From Chitinophagaceae bacterium (lineage in GTDB: Bacteria > Bacteroidota > Bacteroidia > Chitinophagales > Chitinophagaceae): DNA of 16,285 bases. Under the pieces are notes generated by a model that was not told the origin of the DNA, searched no databases, and saw nothing but the letters and a program-made list of their open reading frames with translations. The stretch covers positions 1-16,285 of the forward strand of contig CANLED010000015.1 in assembly GCA_947489175.1 (NCBI GenBank), written 5' to 3'. Positions 8,116 through 14,233 of the stretch are shown piece after piece. A program made the translations under genes and the position numbers. Each line of letters opens with the position of its first letter. Positions within the stretch are counted from its first letter, which is position 1.

Positions 8116-8812
8116 ACAATCCTTTATAAAGTAATTCGGGGTCTGCAAATATCTTATTTTTAAGTAGCCCTGCAAAATAGGTGCAATCCCCTCCGGTTAA
8201 AACGACGTTAAAGTTGCTATATTTCTCATCATAGGCACTGATAATGCCTTCAATTTCTTTTGCCATTCCCAAAACTACACCGCTGAGGATGTTCGTTCGG
8301 GTATCATATCCCACCAATGGGAAGTTCCAATCTTTCTTCACAACAGGCAGCAAAGCCGTATAATCATGCAATGAATTAAACCTCATCTCCATTCCAGGTG
8401 AAATGCTCCCCCCTAGAAATTCATTGTATTTGTTGATGAAATTAAAGGTTATACAGCTTCCTAGCGCCACTATCAAGTTGTTTTTACCTGGGGAAAAATG
8501 AACTACAGCGGCTGCCAATGCCAACCTATCTGCACCCATTGTTTCCGGTTTTCCAACTGGAACGGTGAAGTTAAGCTTTGAAAGGTTAGATAGCTTATGA
8601 AAATTGGTATTTTCTGATAAAATGCTTTCTATTTCGGGTGAATGGTGGATAACAGACGATAAAATTGATCTTTCGGGCCTGTATGTTGAGATGATTTCCT
8701 TGATTTTTTCAATTCCATCACCTTCTAATGCATGCGTTTCTTTCAATTCACCATTTTCAAACAGGGCCGCCTTCATGCGGGTATTTCCAAAGTCGAGGCA
8801 AACTGTTTTCAT
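8090..8812 (-). CDS. coaX: Type III pantothenate kinase CoaX
   Basis: Phosphorylates pantothenate, the first step of coenzyme A synthesis. Start chosen at 8812, where MKTVCLDFGNTRMK begins the ASKHA-fold phosphate-binding strand; the longer frame to 8875 has no family match in its first 21 residues and would overlap the upstream gene. Length is 240 residues, normal for CoaX. D7, N10 and T11 form the first motif; GADR (93-96, D95) is the conserved pantothenate-site motif; LGGSISPGMEMRFNSLHDYT and TGGDC (near the end) are also typical. The usual DxGTA-T-x-x-D strand reads ALGSCITFN (116-124), with Ala and Asn where aspartates are usual. It lies 59 bases after the LON-domain gene and overlaps the outer-membrane protein gene by 26 bases. 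Confidence 0.9.
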   Translation of the reverse strand: MKTVCLDFGNTRMKAALFENGELKETHALEGDGIEKIKEIISTYRPERSILSSVIHHSPEIESILSENTNFHKLSNLSKLNFTVPVGKPETMGADRLALAAAVVHFSPGKNNLIVALGSCITFNFINKYNEFLGGSISPGMEMRFNSLHDYTALLPVVKKDWNFPLVGYDTRTNILSGVVLGMAKEIEGIISAYDEKYSNFNVVLTGGDCTYFAGLLKNKIFADPELLYKGLYAISETNN

Positions 8813-8871
8813 GCACCTAATTTTTGCAAAGTTGAGATAAAGTTGATGAATTAAACCCTTTATTTTAAAAT

Positions 8872-9510
8872 TCACGAAAATTTAAACCCTTCAAGATTCC
8901 TGAAATGTCCATTTAATTGAATTTTTTGCTTCAATATTTCCATGTCTTTTAGGACCGGGATTACTTTTTTGAGGTGCCTTCTCATGAATTCTAATCGCTG
9001 GTCTTCTTGTAAAAGTTGTAAGAATTCAAATTCCTCTTCGATCGACATCCCAATATGATGGGCAAAATCATAGCTTAATAATCCCCTGCCTTCTGCAGTA
9101 ATTTCTTTTTTTACGGCTAATAATTTGTGCAGCAGGGCCACATCAACAATGATTTTTTTGATCATTTCAGGTCTTGGCCTTAACTCATTCCTAGGATAGC
9201 TCACGATGGCGCCACTGTAAAGCTTTTCAGGTATTTCTTGGATGATCTCCAATACATGAAAAACCGTAAGGCCTTTTGTTTTGATATCCATTTCACCATT
9301 TTCATAGTTAGCAGAAATCTCGACAATTTCCACCAATGTGCCGATATCACTGATTTTCCCATTAACTACAATCGGAATTCCAAATGGTTTCTTTGTTTTT
9401 GCACATGATAATATAAGCTGTATGTATCTTGGTTCAAAAATATGTAAGTTTAATTTTTCTCCTGGAAATACGGCTATCGCTAACGGAAAAATTGGAATGA
9501 AATTTGTCAT
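8872..9510 (-). CDS. LON N-terminal (substrate-binding) domain protein
   Basis: A 212-residue stand-alone LON substrate-binding domain: IPIFPLAIAVFPGEKLNLHIFEPRY (opening strand and loop, residues 5-29), KPFGIPIV, GTLVEIVEI and MDIKTKGLTVFHVLEI are signature segments of the domain found at the N-terminus of Lon protease. No ATPase or protease domain follows, so it is not a Lon protease; the residual C-terminal half is mainly helical, like the tail of such domains. Function unknown; a peptide- or protein-binding role is inferred from Lon. It leads the - strand cluster with coaX 59 bases downstream. Its upstream region is a 153-base divergent gap shared with meaB; no clear -7 element was found on the - strand there. 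Confidence 0.87.
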   Translation of the reverse strand: MTNFIPIFPLAIAVFPGEKLNLHIFEPRYIQLILSCAKTKKPFGIPIVVNGKISDIGTLVEIVEISANYENGEMDIKTKGLTVFHVLEIIQEIPEKLYSGAIVSYPRNELRPRPEMIKKIIVDVALLHKLLAVKKEITAEGRGLLSYDFAHHIGMSIEEEFEFLQLLQEDQRLEFMRRHLKKVIPVLKDMEILKQKIQLNGHFRNLEGFKFS

Positions 9511-9612
9511 GAATTTATTTTTATCAGGACTCCCTTAAAGTTTGAACTGGAAAATTTTATGCAATATAATGCAGTATTCTGAAGCCTATTTTATAAAACG
9601 GCTTTAATACAA

Positions 9613-9620
9613 TAATTTTG
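9613..9620 (+). promoter_or_regulatory. Bacteroidota-type -7 element upstream of meaB
   Basis: TAATTTTG matches the Bacteroidota -7 consensus TAnnTTTG, 43 bases before the meaB start codon. No good TTG -33 element was found at the usual distance, so this is a weaker call. It lies in the divergent region between the LON-domain gene and meaB. Confidence 0.5.
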
Positions 9621-9663
9621 TACTACAGCAAAGTAAGTAGCTTATCTAAGCCAATAAAATAAC

Positions 9664-10569
9664 ATGTTCGAAGAACTCATAAAATTAGCCATAACAAGTG
9701 ATAAGCGTAGCATTGCAAGATGCATATCCTTGGTCGAAAACGAGGTTGATGGTTATGAAGAAATTACATCTATGTTGGCTTCTAAAATAGATGTTCCTGT
9801 TATTGGCATTACTGGTCCACCTGGAGCCGGTAAAAGCACACTGGTGGATGCTTTAATTGGGGAGTATGTTCATCAGGGAAAACGTGTTGCCGTGGTTTGC
9901 ATAGACCCTTCTTCCCCTTTTAACATGGGGGCATTGTTGGGCGACAGGATCAGGATGAGCAAGTGGTATAACCATGAGGATGTTTTTATCCGATCTCTTG
10001 CTAGCAGGGGGGCGTTGGGTGGACTCCATCCGTTTGCGATAGAGATTACCGATTTGTTGAGGGGATGCGGTTTTGATGTTGTTATTGTTGAAACCGTGGG
10101 TGTTGGGCAATCAGAAATTGAAATTGCGGGCTTGGCTGATGTTACTTTGTTGGTACTGGTTCCGGAGGCGGGTGATGAAATTCAGTTCATGAAGGCAGGG
10201 TTGATGGAAGCTGCTTCGATGTTTGTTGTTAACAAGGCAGATCGTTCGGGTGCTGATAAATTTGCTTCTTTGTTGAAAGCCATGTTACACGCTTCTGGAG
10301 ATTTGAGGTATAACAATCAATCCGTTGTTTTGAAAACCATTGCTTCAAAAGGGGATGGCATTGCTGAATTGAAACTTGCAGTAGATCAGTTATTGCTGAA
10401 AGATGGAAATACAGAAAGAAAAATTGCGTTACTTGCAAGGCGTGCATTTAAGCTTATTGAAAAGAAAAGAATGGCTGATGTAAACAGTGCCAACTTGCTT
10501 GAACAAATAAAAAAAGGGTTAGAGAGCAACAGTTTTAATTTATATAAATTCATCAAAAATTACAATTAG
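9664..10569 (+). CDS. meaB: MeaB/ArgK-type G-protein chaperone of methylmalonyl-CoA mutase
   Basis: A 301-residue SIMIBI-class GTPase. The P-loop GPPGAGKST is at residues 51-59, followed by VVCIDPSSPFNMGALLGDR, which includes the conserved DPSSP segment; ETVGVGQSE (143-151) is the switch II region and NKAD (190-193) the guanine-specificity motif. It is somewhat short of the approximately 330 residues of the E. coli homologue. MeaB guards the adenosylcobalamin-dependent methylmalonyl-CoA mutase, gating cofactor loading and protecting against inactivation. The mutase gene is not in this window. Transcription likely starts from the TAATTTTG element at 9613; the CDGSH gene begins one base after this stop, so the two are probably in one transcript. 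The GTPase call is firm; the partner enzyme is inferred from family. Confidence 0.92.
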   Translation: MFEELIKLAITSDKRSIARCISLVENEVDGYEEITSMLASKIDVPVIGITGPPGAGKSTLVDALIGEYVHQGKRVAVVCIDPSSPFNMGALLGDRIRMSKWYNHEDVFIRSLASRGALGGLHPFAIEITDLLRGCGFDVVIVETVGVGQSEIEIAGLADVTLLVLVPEAGDEIQFMKAGLMEAASMFVVNKADRSGADKFASLLKAMLHASGDLRYNNQSVVLKTIASKGDGIAELKLAVDQLLLKDGNTERKIALLARRAFKLIEKKRMADVNSANLLEQIKKGLESNSFNLYKFIKNYN

Positions 10570-10570
10570 T

Positions 10571-10834
10571 ATGGAAGATTTGATCCCAAACGAAGGTTTC
10601 CCCATTGAAGCCAAATGTGAACCAGCATGCGTAAAGGTAGAAGCTGGAAAAACCTATGCATGGTGCACTTGCGGGTTGAGCGAAAAGCAACCTTTTTGTG
10701 ATGGCAAACACAAAAAAATTGAAGGAAATCCTTATGCCAGCTTAAAAGTTACTTTTGAAAAAGAGGAAGAAGTATGGCTTTGTCAGTGTAAAAAAACCAA
10801 GAACCCTCCTTATTGCGATGGTAGCCACAAGTAA
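10571..10834 (+). CDS. Tandem CDGSH iron-sulfur protein
   Basis: An 87-residue protein with two CDGSH-type [2Fe-2S] sites: Cys32, Cys34, Cys43 and His47 (WCTCGLSEKQPFCDGKH), and Cys71, Cys73, Cys82 and His86 (LCQCKKTKNPPYCDGSH). The 3-Cys/1-His ligand set is that of the mitoNEET/miner superfamily; two domains in one chain make it miner2-like. Two further cysteines (C16, C20) precede the first site. The family holds redox-active, acid-labile clusters; the cellular job in bacteria is unclear. Its ATG lies one base after the meaB stop, giving likely translational coupling, and the acyltransferase gene follows after 31 bases. No transmembrane segment is present, so it is a soluble cytoplasmic protein. 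Confidence 0.93.
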   Translation: MEDLIPNEGFPIEAKCEPACVKVEAGKTYAWCTCGLSEKQPFCDGKHKKIEGNPYASLKVTFEKEEEVWLCQCKKTKNPPYCDGSHK

Positions 10835-10865
10835 TAACTTATTTCTTTAATATATCATCAACCCA

Positions 10866-11771
10866 ATGAAATTGCTGAATTGGATACTATATGCTTTTTT
10901 GTACAGCTTGTCTTTGCTGCCTTTAAAGATATTGTACCTGATCAGTGATTTTTTTTGGGTGATTGTTTTTTATGTTATTGGATACAGGAAAAAAGTTGTT
11001 CTTTCAAACTTAAACATTGCCTTTCCTGAAAAAACGGATCAGGAAAAGCGTGTAATTGCCCGGAAGTTTTATCGAAATTTCACGGATACTTTGGTTGAAT
11101 CCGTTAAAGTGATGAGTTCTGGGGAAAAGTTGGCTAAAAAAATGTTTGTGGGTAACCTTGACAACCTGAATGCAATTGCTGAAAAAGGACGGAATGTTCA
11201 GATTCATGCCATGCACAACTTCAACTGGGAAATAGTAAATCATGGTGTTTCAAGGTTGTTGAAGTATCCTTTCCTTGGGGTTTATCAACCCATCACCAAC
11301 AAATTTTTTGATGATGTTTTTGGGAAAATCCGCTCTCGGTTTGGTACCAAACTCATTCCTGCCAATGATTTCAAGAATAATTTCATTCAGTTTGATCAAG
11401 AGCTACACTTAATAGCTTTGGTCGCTGATCAAAACCCCGGTAATCCTGCCAAAGCATGGTGGCTGAATTTTTTTGGGAAACCTGCTCCTTTTGTAATGGG
11501 GCCAGAAAAAGCTGCCCGTCAACGCAATACGGTTGTTGTATTTGCCAATTTTTTCAAGGTTAAACGAGGGGTGTATGATTTTGAGTCTGTTTTAATTACT
11601 GAAGACCCTTCTTCAATGTTGCCTGGTGATTTAACCAAGATTTATTTGAAATACATAGAAGAACGCATCAAGGAACGCCCCGATAATTATTTATGGAGTC
11701 ACCGAAGGTGGAAACATCCCTACAAACCTGAATATGCAGAAAATTGTCTTGAGCCTCTTAACCTTTCTTAG
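10866..11771 (+). CDS. LpxL/HtrB-like lipid acyltransferase
   Basis: A 301-residue inner-membrane protein with hydrophobic N-terminal segments (about residues 5-38, ending in GYRKKVVLSNLNIAFP, a family hallmark). The catalytic HxxxxE motif is HNFNWE (H117, E122), and ADQNPGNPAKAWW with FFGKPAPFVMGPEKAARQ is the second conserved block of lysophospholipid/lipid A late acyltransferases. The C-terminus has the family's HRRWKHPY. It probably adds an acyl chain to a lipid A precursor or another lipid; which donor and acceptor cannot be told. It is the third gene after meaB and the CDGSH gene (31-base gap) and ends in a 14-base convergent overlap with the rhodanese-like gene on the other strand. No terminator was seen between them. 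Confidence 0.9.
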   Translation: MKLLNWILYAFLYSLSLLPLKILYLISDFFWVIVFYVIGYRKKVVLSNLNIAFPEKTDQEKRVIARKFYRNFTDTLVESVKVMSSGEKLAKKMFVGNLDNLNAIAEKGRNVQIHAMHNFNWEIVNHGVSRLLKYPFLGVYQPITNKFFDDVFGKIRSRFGTKLIPANDFKNNFIQFDQELHLIALVADQNPGNPAKAWWLNFFGKPAPFVMGPEKAARQRNTVVVFANFFKVKRGVYDFESVLITEDPSSMLPGDLTKIYLKYIEERIKERPDNYLWSHRRWKHPYKPEYAENCLEPLNLS

Positions 11772-12411
11772 TGCTGGCAGACTGAGTTTTTTTTATTTTG
11801 ATGTTTTCTGTTGCGGCTATGACTTCGAAGCTGGCTTGAATTTTTCTGAAGTTATGAACACCTTGTCTTTTGATTAAGCTGCCTACAAAGGAAACATCAT
11901 CAGGATTTCCATAGATGTAGATGTTTTCATTTTCTTCTATTTCAGCAATTGTGCCAACATCTGAAAACTCTTCCAAGGTAATATTTTCAGCACCTTCAAT
12001 ATGTGCTTTTTCAAATTGATCTTCTTCTCTCAAATCTATAATGCGTGCTTTTTCATCAAAAGGAAGGTCCATGGCCAATTCGTCGGGATCGATGCTGATC
12101 ATCAAGTCTAACAATCCCAATTGTGCAAGTTCAGTGATATCTTCAAATGGAACAATCGTTTTCACGTTTTCGAACCCCATTTTATTGAAAATCTCTATCG
12201 TTTCAGTTTCTTTTTCTTCAATGAGGATAAGAATTTCTTGTTGAGGAGGGAGTTTTAACAAGCGGGTTTTCTTTACAATTTGATTGCCAACAAATATAGA
12301 ACCTGCAATGTACGCTTCGTCGAAAGATGCGGCAGTTCTGCAATCGAATAAGGTTATTTCTTGATTTTGCGCAATTTTATGATGAATATCGGCTAAAGTG
12401 ATCATCCCCAT
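11758..12411 (-). CDS. Double rhodanese-like protein lacking catalytic cysteines
   Basis: A 217-residue protein with two rhodanese-like folds. The first (about 3-105) has FDCRTAASFDEAYIAGSI and then ILILIEEKE, the strand that in active rhodaneses ends at the catalytic cysteine; the second (about 108-205) has IIDLREEDQFEKAHIEGAENI and IYIYGNPDD at the same place. Neither has Cys there, and the only Cys (C24, in the FDCR turn) is not the catalytic one. A lysine/serine-rich tail follows. Sulfur transfer is therefore unlikely; a binding or regulatory role is more plausible (inference). Met1 (12411) and Met3 (12405) are both possible starts. It lies 8 bases after the ArsR-like gene, so the two probably form an operon, and its 3' end overlaps the acyltransferase by 14 bases on the other strand. 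Confidence 0.8.
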   Translation of the reverse strand: MGMITLADIHHKIAQNQEITLFDCRTAASFDEAYIAGSIFVGNQIVKKTRLLKLPPQQEILILIEEKETETIEIFNKMGFENVKTIVPFEDITELAQLGLLDLMISIDPDELAMDLPFDEKARIIDLREEDQFEKAHIEGAENITLEEFSDVGTIAEIEENENIYIYGNPDDVSFVGSLIKRQGVHNFRKIQASFEVIAATENIKIKKTQSASTKKG

Positions 12412-12419
12412 GGCTGAAA

Positions 12420-12788
12420 TTATTTCAGCAAATCTACAACCATCTGGTTCATCATATCAATTCTTGCTGAATTCAATTTGTATTTCATGAATTTCCCCTC
12501 CCTTTCGGGAATGATGAGTCCAGACCTGCGTAGGATGGCAATGTGTTGACTAGCAACTGATTGCTCTAGCCTCATGTCTACATAAATTTCAGATACAGAG
12601 GCTTGTCCTTTTTTATCAATCATCCTAAGAATCTCTTGCCTCAACTTGTGGTTAAGTGCACGAAATATCATAGATACTTTTTTTATGCTGTGGAAATCCA
12701 ACGAAGTAGCACTTTTTTCCAAGTGGTTTATTTTGAGTTGGGCTGTTTGTTGTTGAGAAGAGGGATTTTCTCTTATAAAATCTGACAT
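12420..12788 (-). CDS. ArsR-family winged-helix transcriptional regulator, cysteine-free
   Basis: A 122-residue protein with a winged-helix core in residues about 35-120: FRALNHKLRQEILRMIDKKG, then VSEIYVDMRLEQSVASQHIAILRRSGLI (recognition helix) and EREGKFMKYKLN (wing). This pattern is ArsR/SmtB. No cysteine occurs anywhere, so the metal-binding ELCVCDL motif and the persulfide-sensing cysteines of SqrR/BigR-type members are absent. The N-terminal 30 residues are low-complexity and variable. Transcribed ahead of the rhodanese-like gene with an 8-base gap, so it may regulate that pair. A possible -7 element with one mismatch, TATATTCG (minus strand, 12828-12821), lies about 32 bases upstream. 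The signal is unknown. Confidence 0.88.
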   Translation of the reverse strand: MSDFIRENPSSQQQTAQLKINHLEKSATSLDFHSIKKVSMIFRALNHKLRQEILRMIDKKGQASVSEIYVDMRLEQSVASQHIAILRRSGLIIPEREGKFMKYKLNSARIDMMNQMVVDLLK

Positions 12789-12894
12789 TTTTTGGGTGTT
12801 TTGGTTAGGATAATACAGTACGAATATAAGCGAAAAATGATTTTAAGTAGGTTGTTTTGAAAATATTTTAATTTTTTATGGGAATCTTGTGGAG

Positions 12895-13566
12895 CTACTT
12901 TTTCTGGGTTGAATAAAATTCCTTGATGTAGAAAGGCTCTGAATAGGCTAAATCAGCGAATGCTGTTTTTGTAAAGCATTGAAAAGAGATGGAAGCCAAG
13001 TGTTCGGCATTTTCAAGGGATGATGGAAAACTTGCATTTTTATGTTGACACAGTGCCTTCCATTTTTCAGCACCGTTGCCAATAAAACGAATAGGGTGTG
13101 CTTCCAATTCAGGTTCAAAGCTGTTTTCATCCAATACCATGGCCGTGGCTGGCATTAACAATTTCCCATTTTGGTCGTATAGCGCCGTAAACACTTCATT
13201 TCTTCTGGCATCAATCATCGCACAAACCCATTCCTCGTTGTTTGATGCATTCCCAACCGCCATCCATTCGAGTGTGTTGATGCATATCAAAGGGATGTTT
13301 AGCGCATAACATATTCCTTTGGCAGATGCCAATCCCACCCTTAATCCGGTATAAGATCCTGGCCCGTTGATGACAGAAACGGCATCTAGCTCATTCAATG
13401 GTATATTGGTTTTTGTGCAAAGTTCAAGGATGGCTGGTTGAAGAAAGGCAGCATGGTCATATTGGTCTGGATTTCTCATCTCAAGCAACAGTTCTCCGTT
13501 GCAGCTGATGGCGATGCTGGCTTCTGTGAATGCAGTGTTGATTTGAAGAATGTTAATATCTGGCAT
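12895..13566 (-). CDS. tsaB: TsaB, t6A tRNA-modification complex subunit
   Basis: A 223-residue ASKHA-fold protein. NINTAF-type opening (ILQINTAFTEASIAI), the hallmark NGPGSYTGLRVG (about 67-78), and the C-terminal SEPFYIKEF are the signatures of TsaB (YeaZ). With TsaD and TsaE it forms the complex that transfers the threonylcarbamoyl group to A37 of ANN-decoding tRNAs. It is a degenerate paralogue of TsaD and serves as a scaffold; length is typical. Its start codon faces ridA across a 124-base divergent region that contains a TTTAAGG-family repeat and a TACTTTTG -7 element. ArsR follows 106 bases downstream on the same strand. Confidence 0.92.
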   Translation of the reverse strand: MPDINILQINTAFTEASIAISCNGELLLEMRNPDQYDHAAFLQPAILELCTKTNIPLNELDAVSVINGPGSYTGLRVGLASAKGICYALNIPLICINTLEWMAVGNASNNEEWVCAMIDARRNEVFTALYDQNGKLLMPATAMVLDENSFEPELEAHPIRFIGNGAEKWKALCQHKNASFPSSLENAEHLASISFQCFTKTAFADLAYSEPFYIKEFYSTQKK

Positions 13567-13570
13567 GATT

Positions 13571-13604
13571 GGTTTAAAGTTTAGGGTTTAATGTTTTGGG
13601 TTTA
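13571..13604. repeat. TTTAAAGTTTAGGG-family repeat in tsaB leader
   Basis: GGTTTAAAGTTTAGGG followed by TTTAATG and TTTTGGGTTTA runs directly upstream of the tsaB start codon. It is a degenerate relative of the repeats at 5128-5305 and 6134-6253. No exact 12-mer is shared, so membership rests on word similarity. Its place, 4 bases before an ATG, means that in the tsaB transcript it would form part of the 5' leader. Confidence 0.6.
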
Positions 13605-13633
13605 TCATCAGCCATTAACCTGCAGTGATTTAA

Positions 13634-13641
13634 CAAAAGTA
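13634..13641 (-). promoter_or_regulatory. Bacteroidota-type -7 element upstream of tsaB
   Basis: The + strand reads CAAAAGTA; on the - strand this is TACTTTTG, an exact fit to TAnnTTTG. It lies 67 bases upstream of the tsaB start codon. A TTG at the usual -33 distance was not found. For ridA in the other direction the nearest candidate is TATCTTCG at 13659-13666, with one mismatch. Confidence 0.5.
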
Positions 13642-13690
13642 GGATGACATAAAGCAATTATCTTCGTGTTTCAAAAATAAAAACTAGGAT

Positions 13691-14074
13691 ATGTCAAAAC
13701 AAATCATCAATACCGCATCAGCGCCAGCTCCAATTGGACCCTATAGTCAGTCTGTAAAAGCGGGTGGATTCCTTTTTATTTCAGGCCAGATTGCCATCAA
13801 TCCCGCCACAGGAAATGTTGAGGCCAATTCAATCGAAGAGGAAACCCACCAGGCCATGAAAAATATTGAGGCTATTTTGACTGAAGCAGGGTTGGATTTT
13901 TCTGCGGTGGTTAAAACAACCATTTTTTTAACAGATATGGCGTTGTTTGGTGCGGTAAATGAAGTGTATGCTGGTTATTTAAGCGGCAACTATCCAGCCA
14001 GAGAGACTGTTGCAGTAAAAGGACTTCCCAAAGGAGTAAACGTGGAAATTAGCATGACTGCCTTGGCAGGTTAA
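13691..14074 (+). CDS. ridA: RidA/YjgF family enamine/imine deaminase
   Basis: A 127-residue protein, the standard RidA length. APAPIGPYSQSVKAGGFLFISGQI opens the fold, with Y18 and later R104 (YPARETV) and E119 (VNVEISMTAL), the substrate-carboxylate and catalytic-water residues seen in active RidA proteins. It hydrolyses reactive 2-aminoacrylate-type enamines produced by PLP enzymes such as threonine or serine dehydratase, working as a trimer. The start ATG is unambiguous (MSKQIINTASAP). It stands apart as a single gene: divergent from tsaB, and the next + strand gene begins 159 bases later behind its own promoter-like element. All key residues are intact, so deaminase activity is expected. 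Confidence 0.95.
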   Translation: MSKQIINTASAPAPIGPYSQSVKAGGFLFISGQIAINPATGNVEANSIEEETHQAMKNIEAILTEAGLDFSAVVKTTIFLTDMALFGAVNEVYAGYLSGNYPARETVAVKGLPKGVNVEISMTALAG

Positions 14075-14206
14075 GCAGTTTAGTAAATGATTAAGGCTAA
14101 CAGTATTGCTGAATAAATGGCCATTTTTTCATTTACGTGTGATGAAATTCAATGGTTTTGTTGTACTAAAAAGCGTTATTGTGTAATATTTACATTGATT
14201 TTTAAT

Positions 14207-14214
14207 TAATTTTG
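14207..14214 (+). promoter_or_regulatory. Bacteroidota-type -7 element upstream of the barrel candidate
   Basis: TAATTTTG, an exact TAnnTTTG match and the same octamer as at 9613, lies 19 bases before the ATG at 14234, giving a very short leader. A TTG at 14179-14181 is 25 bases upstream, farther than the usual -33 spacing, so the -33 element is doubtful. Confidence 0.55.
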
Positions 14215-14233
14215 AATTTCAAAAAACGACTAA

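Noticed and set aside
8113..8175. Longer upstream start for the outer-membrane protein (8175).
   Set aside because: The added 20 residues lack signal-peptide character and lie in the coaX gene; MRSVRQ at 8115 begins a proper signal peptide.
8813..8875. Longer upstream start for coaX (8875).
   Set aside because: The added 21 residues do not resemble CoaX, and the DFGNT motif must be close to the N-terminus; the longer frame would also overlap the LON-domain stop.
12420..12788. ArsR regulator read as a metal sensor or sulfide sensor.
   Set aside because: There are no cysteines and no recognisable metal-ligand motif, so no sensing role is assigned.
14115..14126. AAATGGCCATTT palindrome followed by a T run after ridA, a terminator candidate.
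   Set aside because: As a hairpin it would have only about four base pairs around a GGCC loop; a wider GTAAATGA/TCATTTAC arm pair is short with a 38-base loop. Too weak to list as a terminator.
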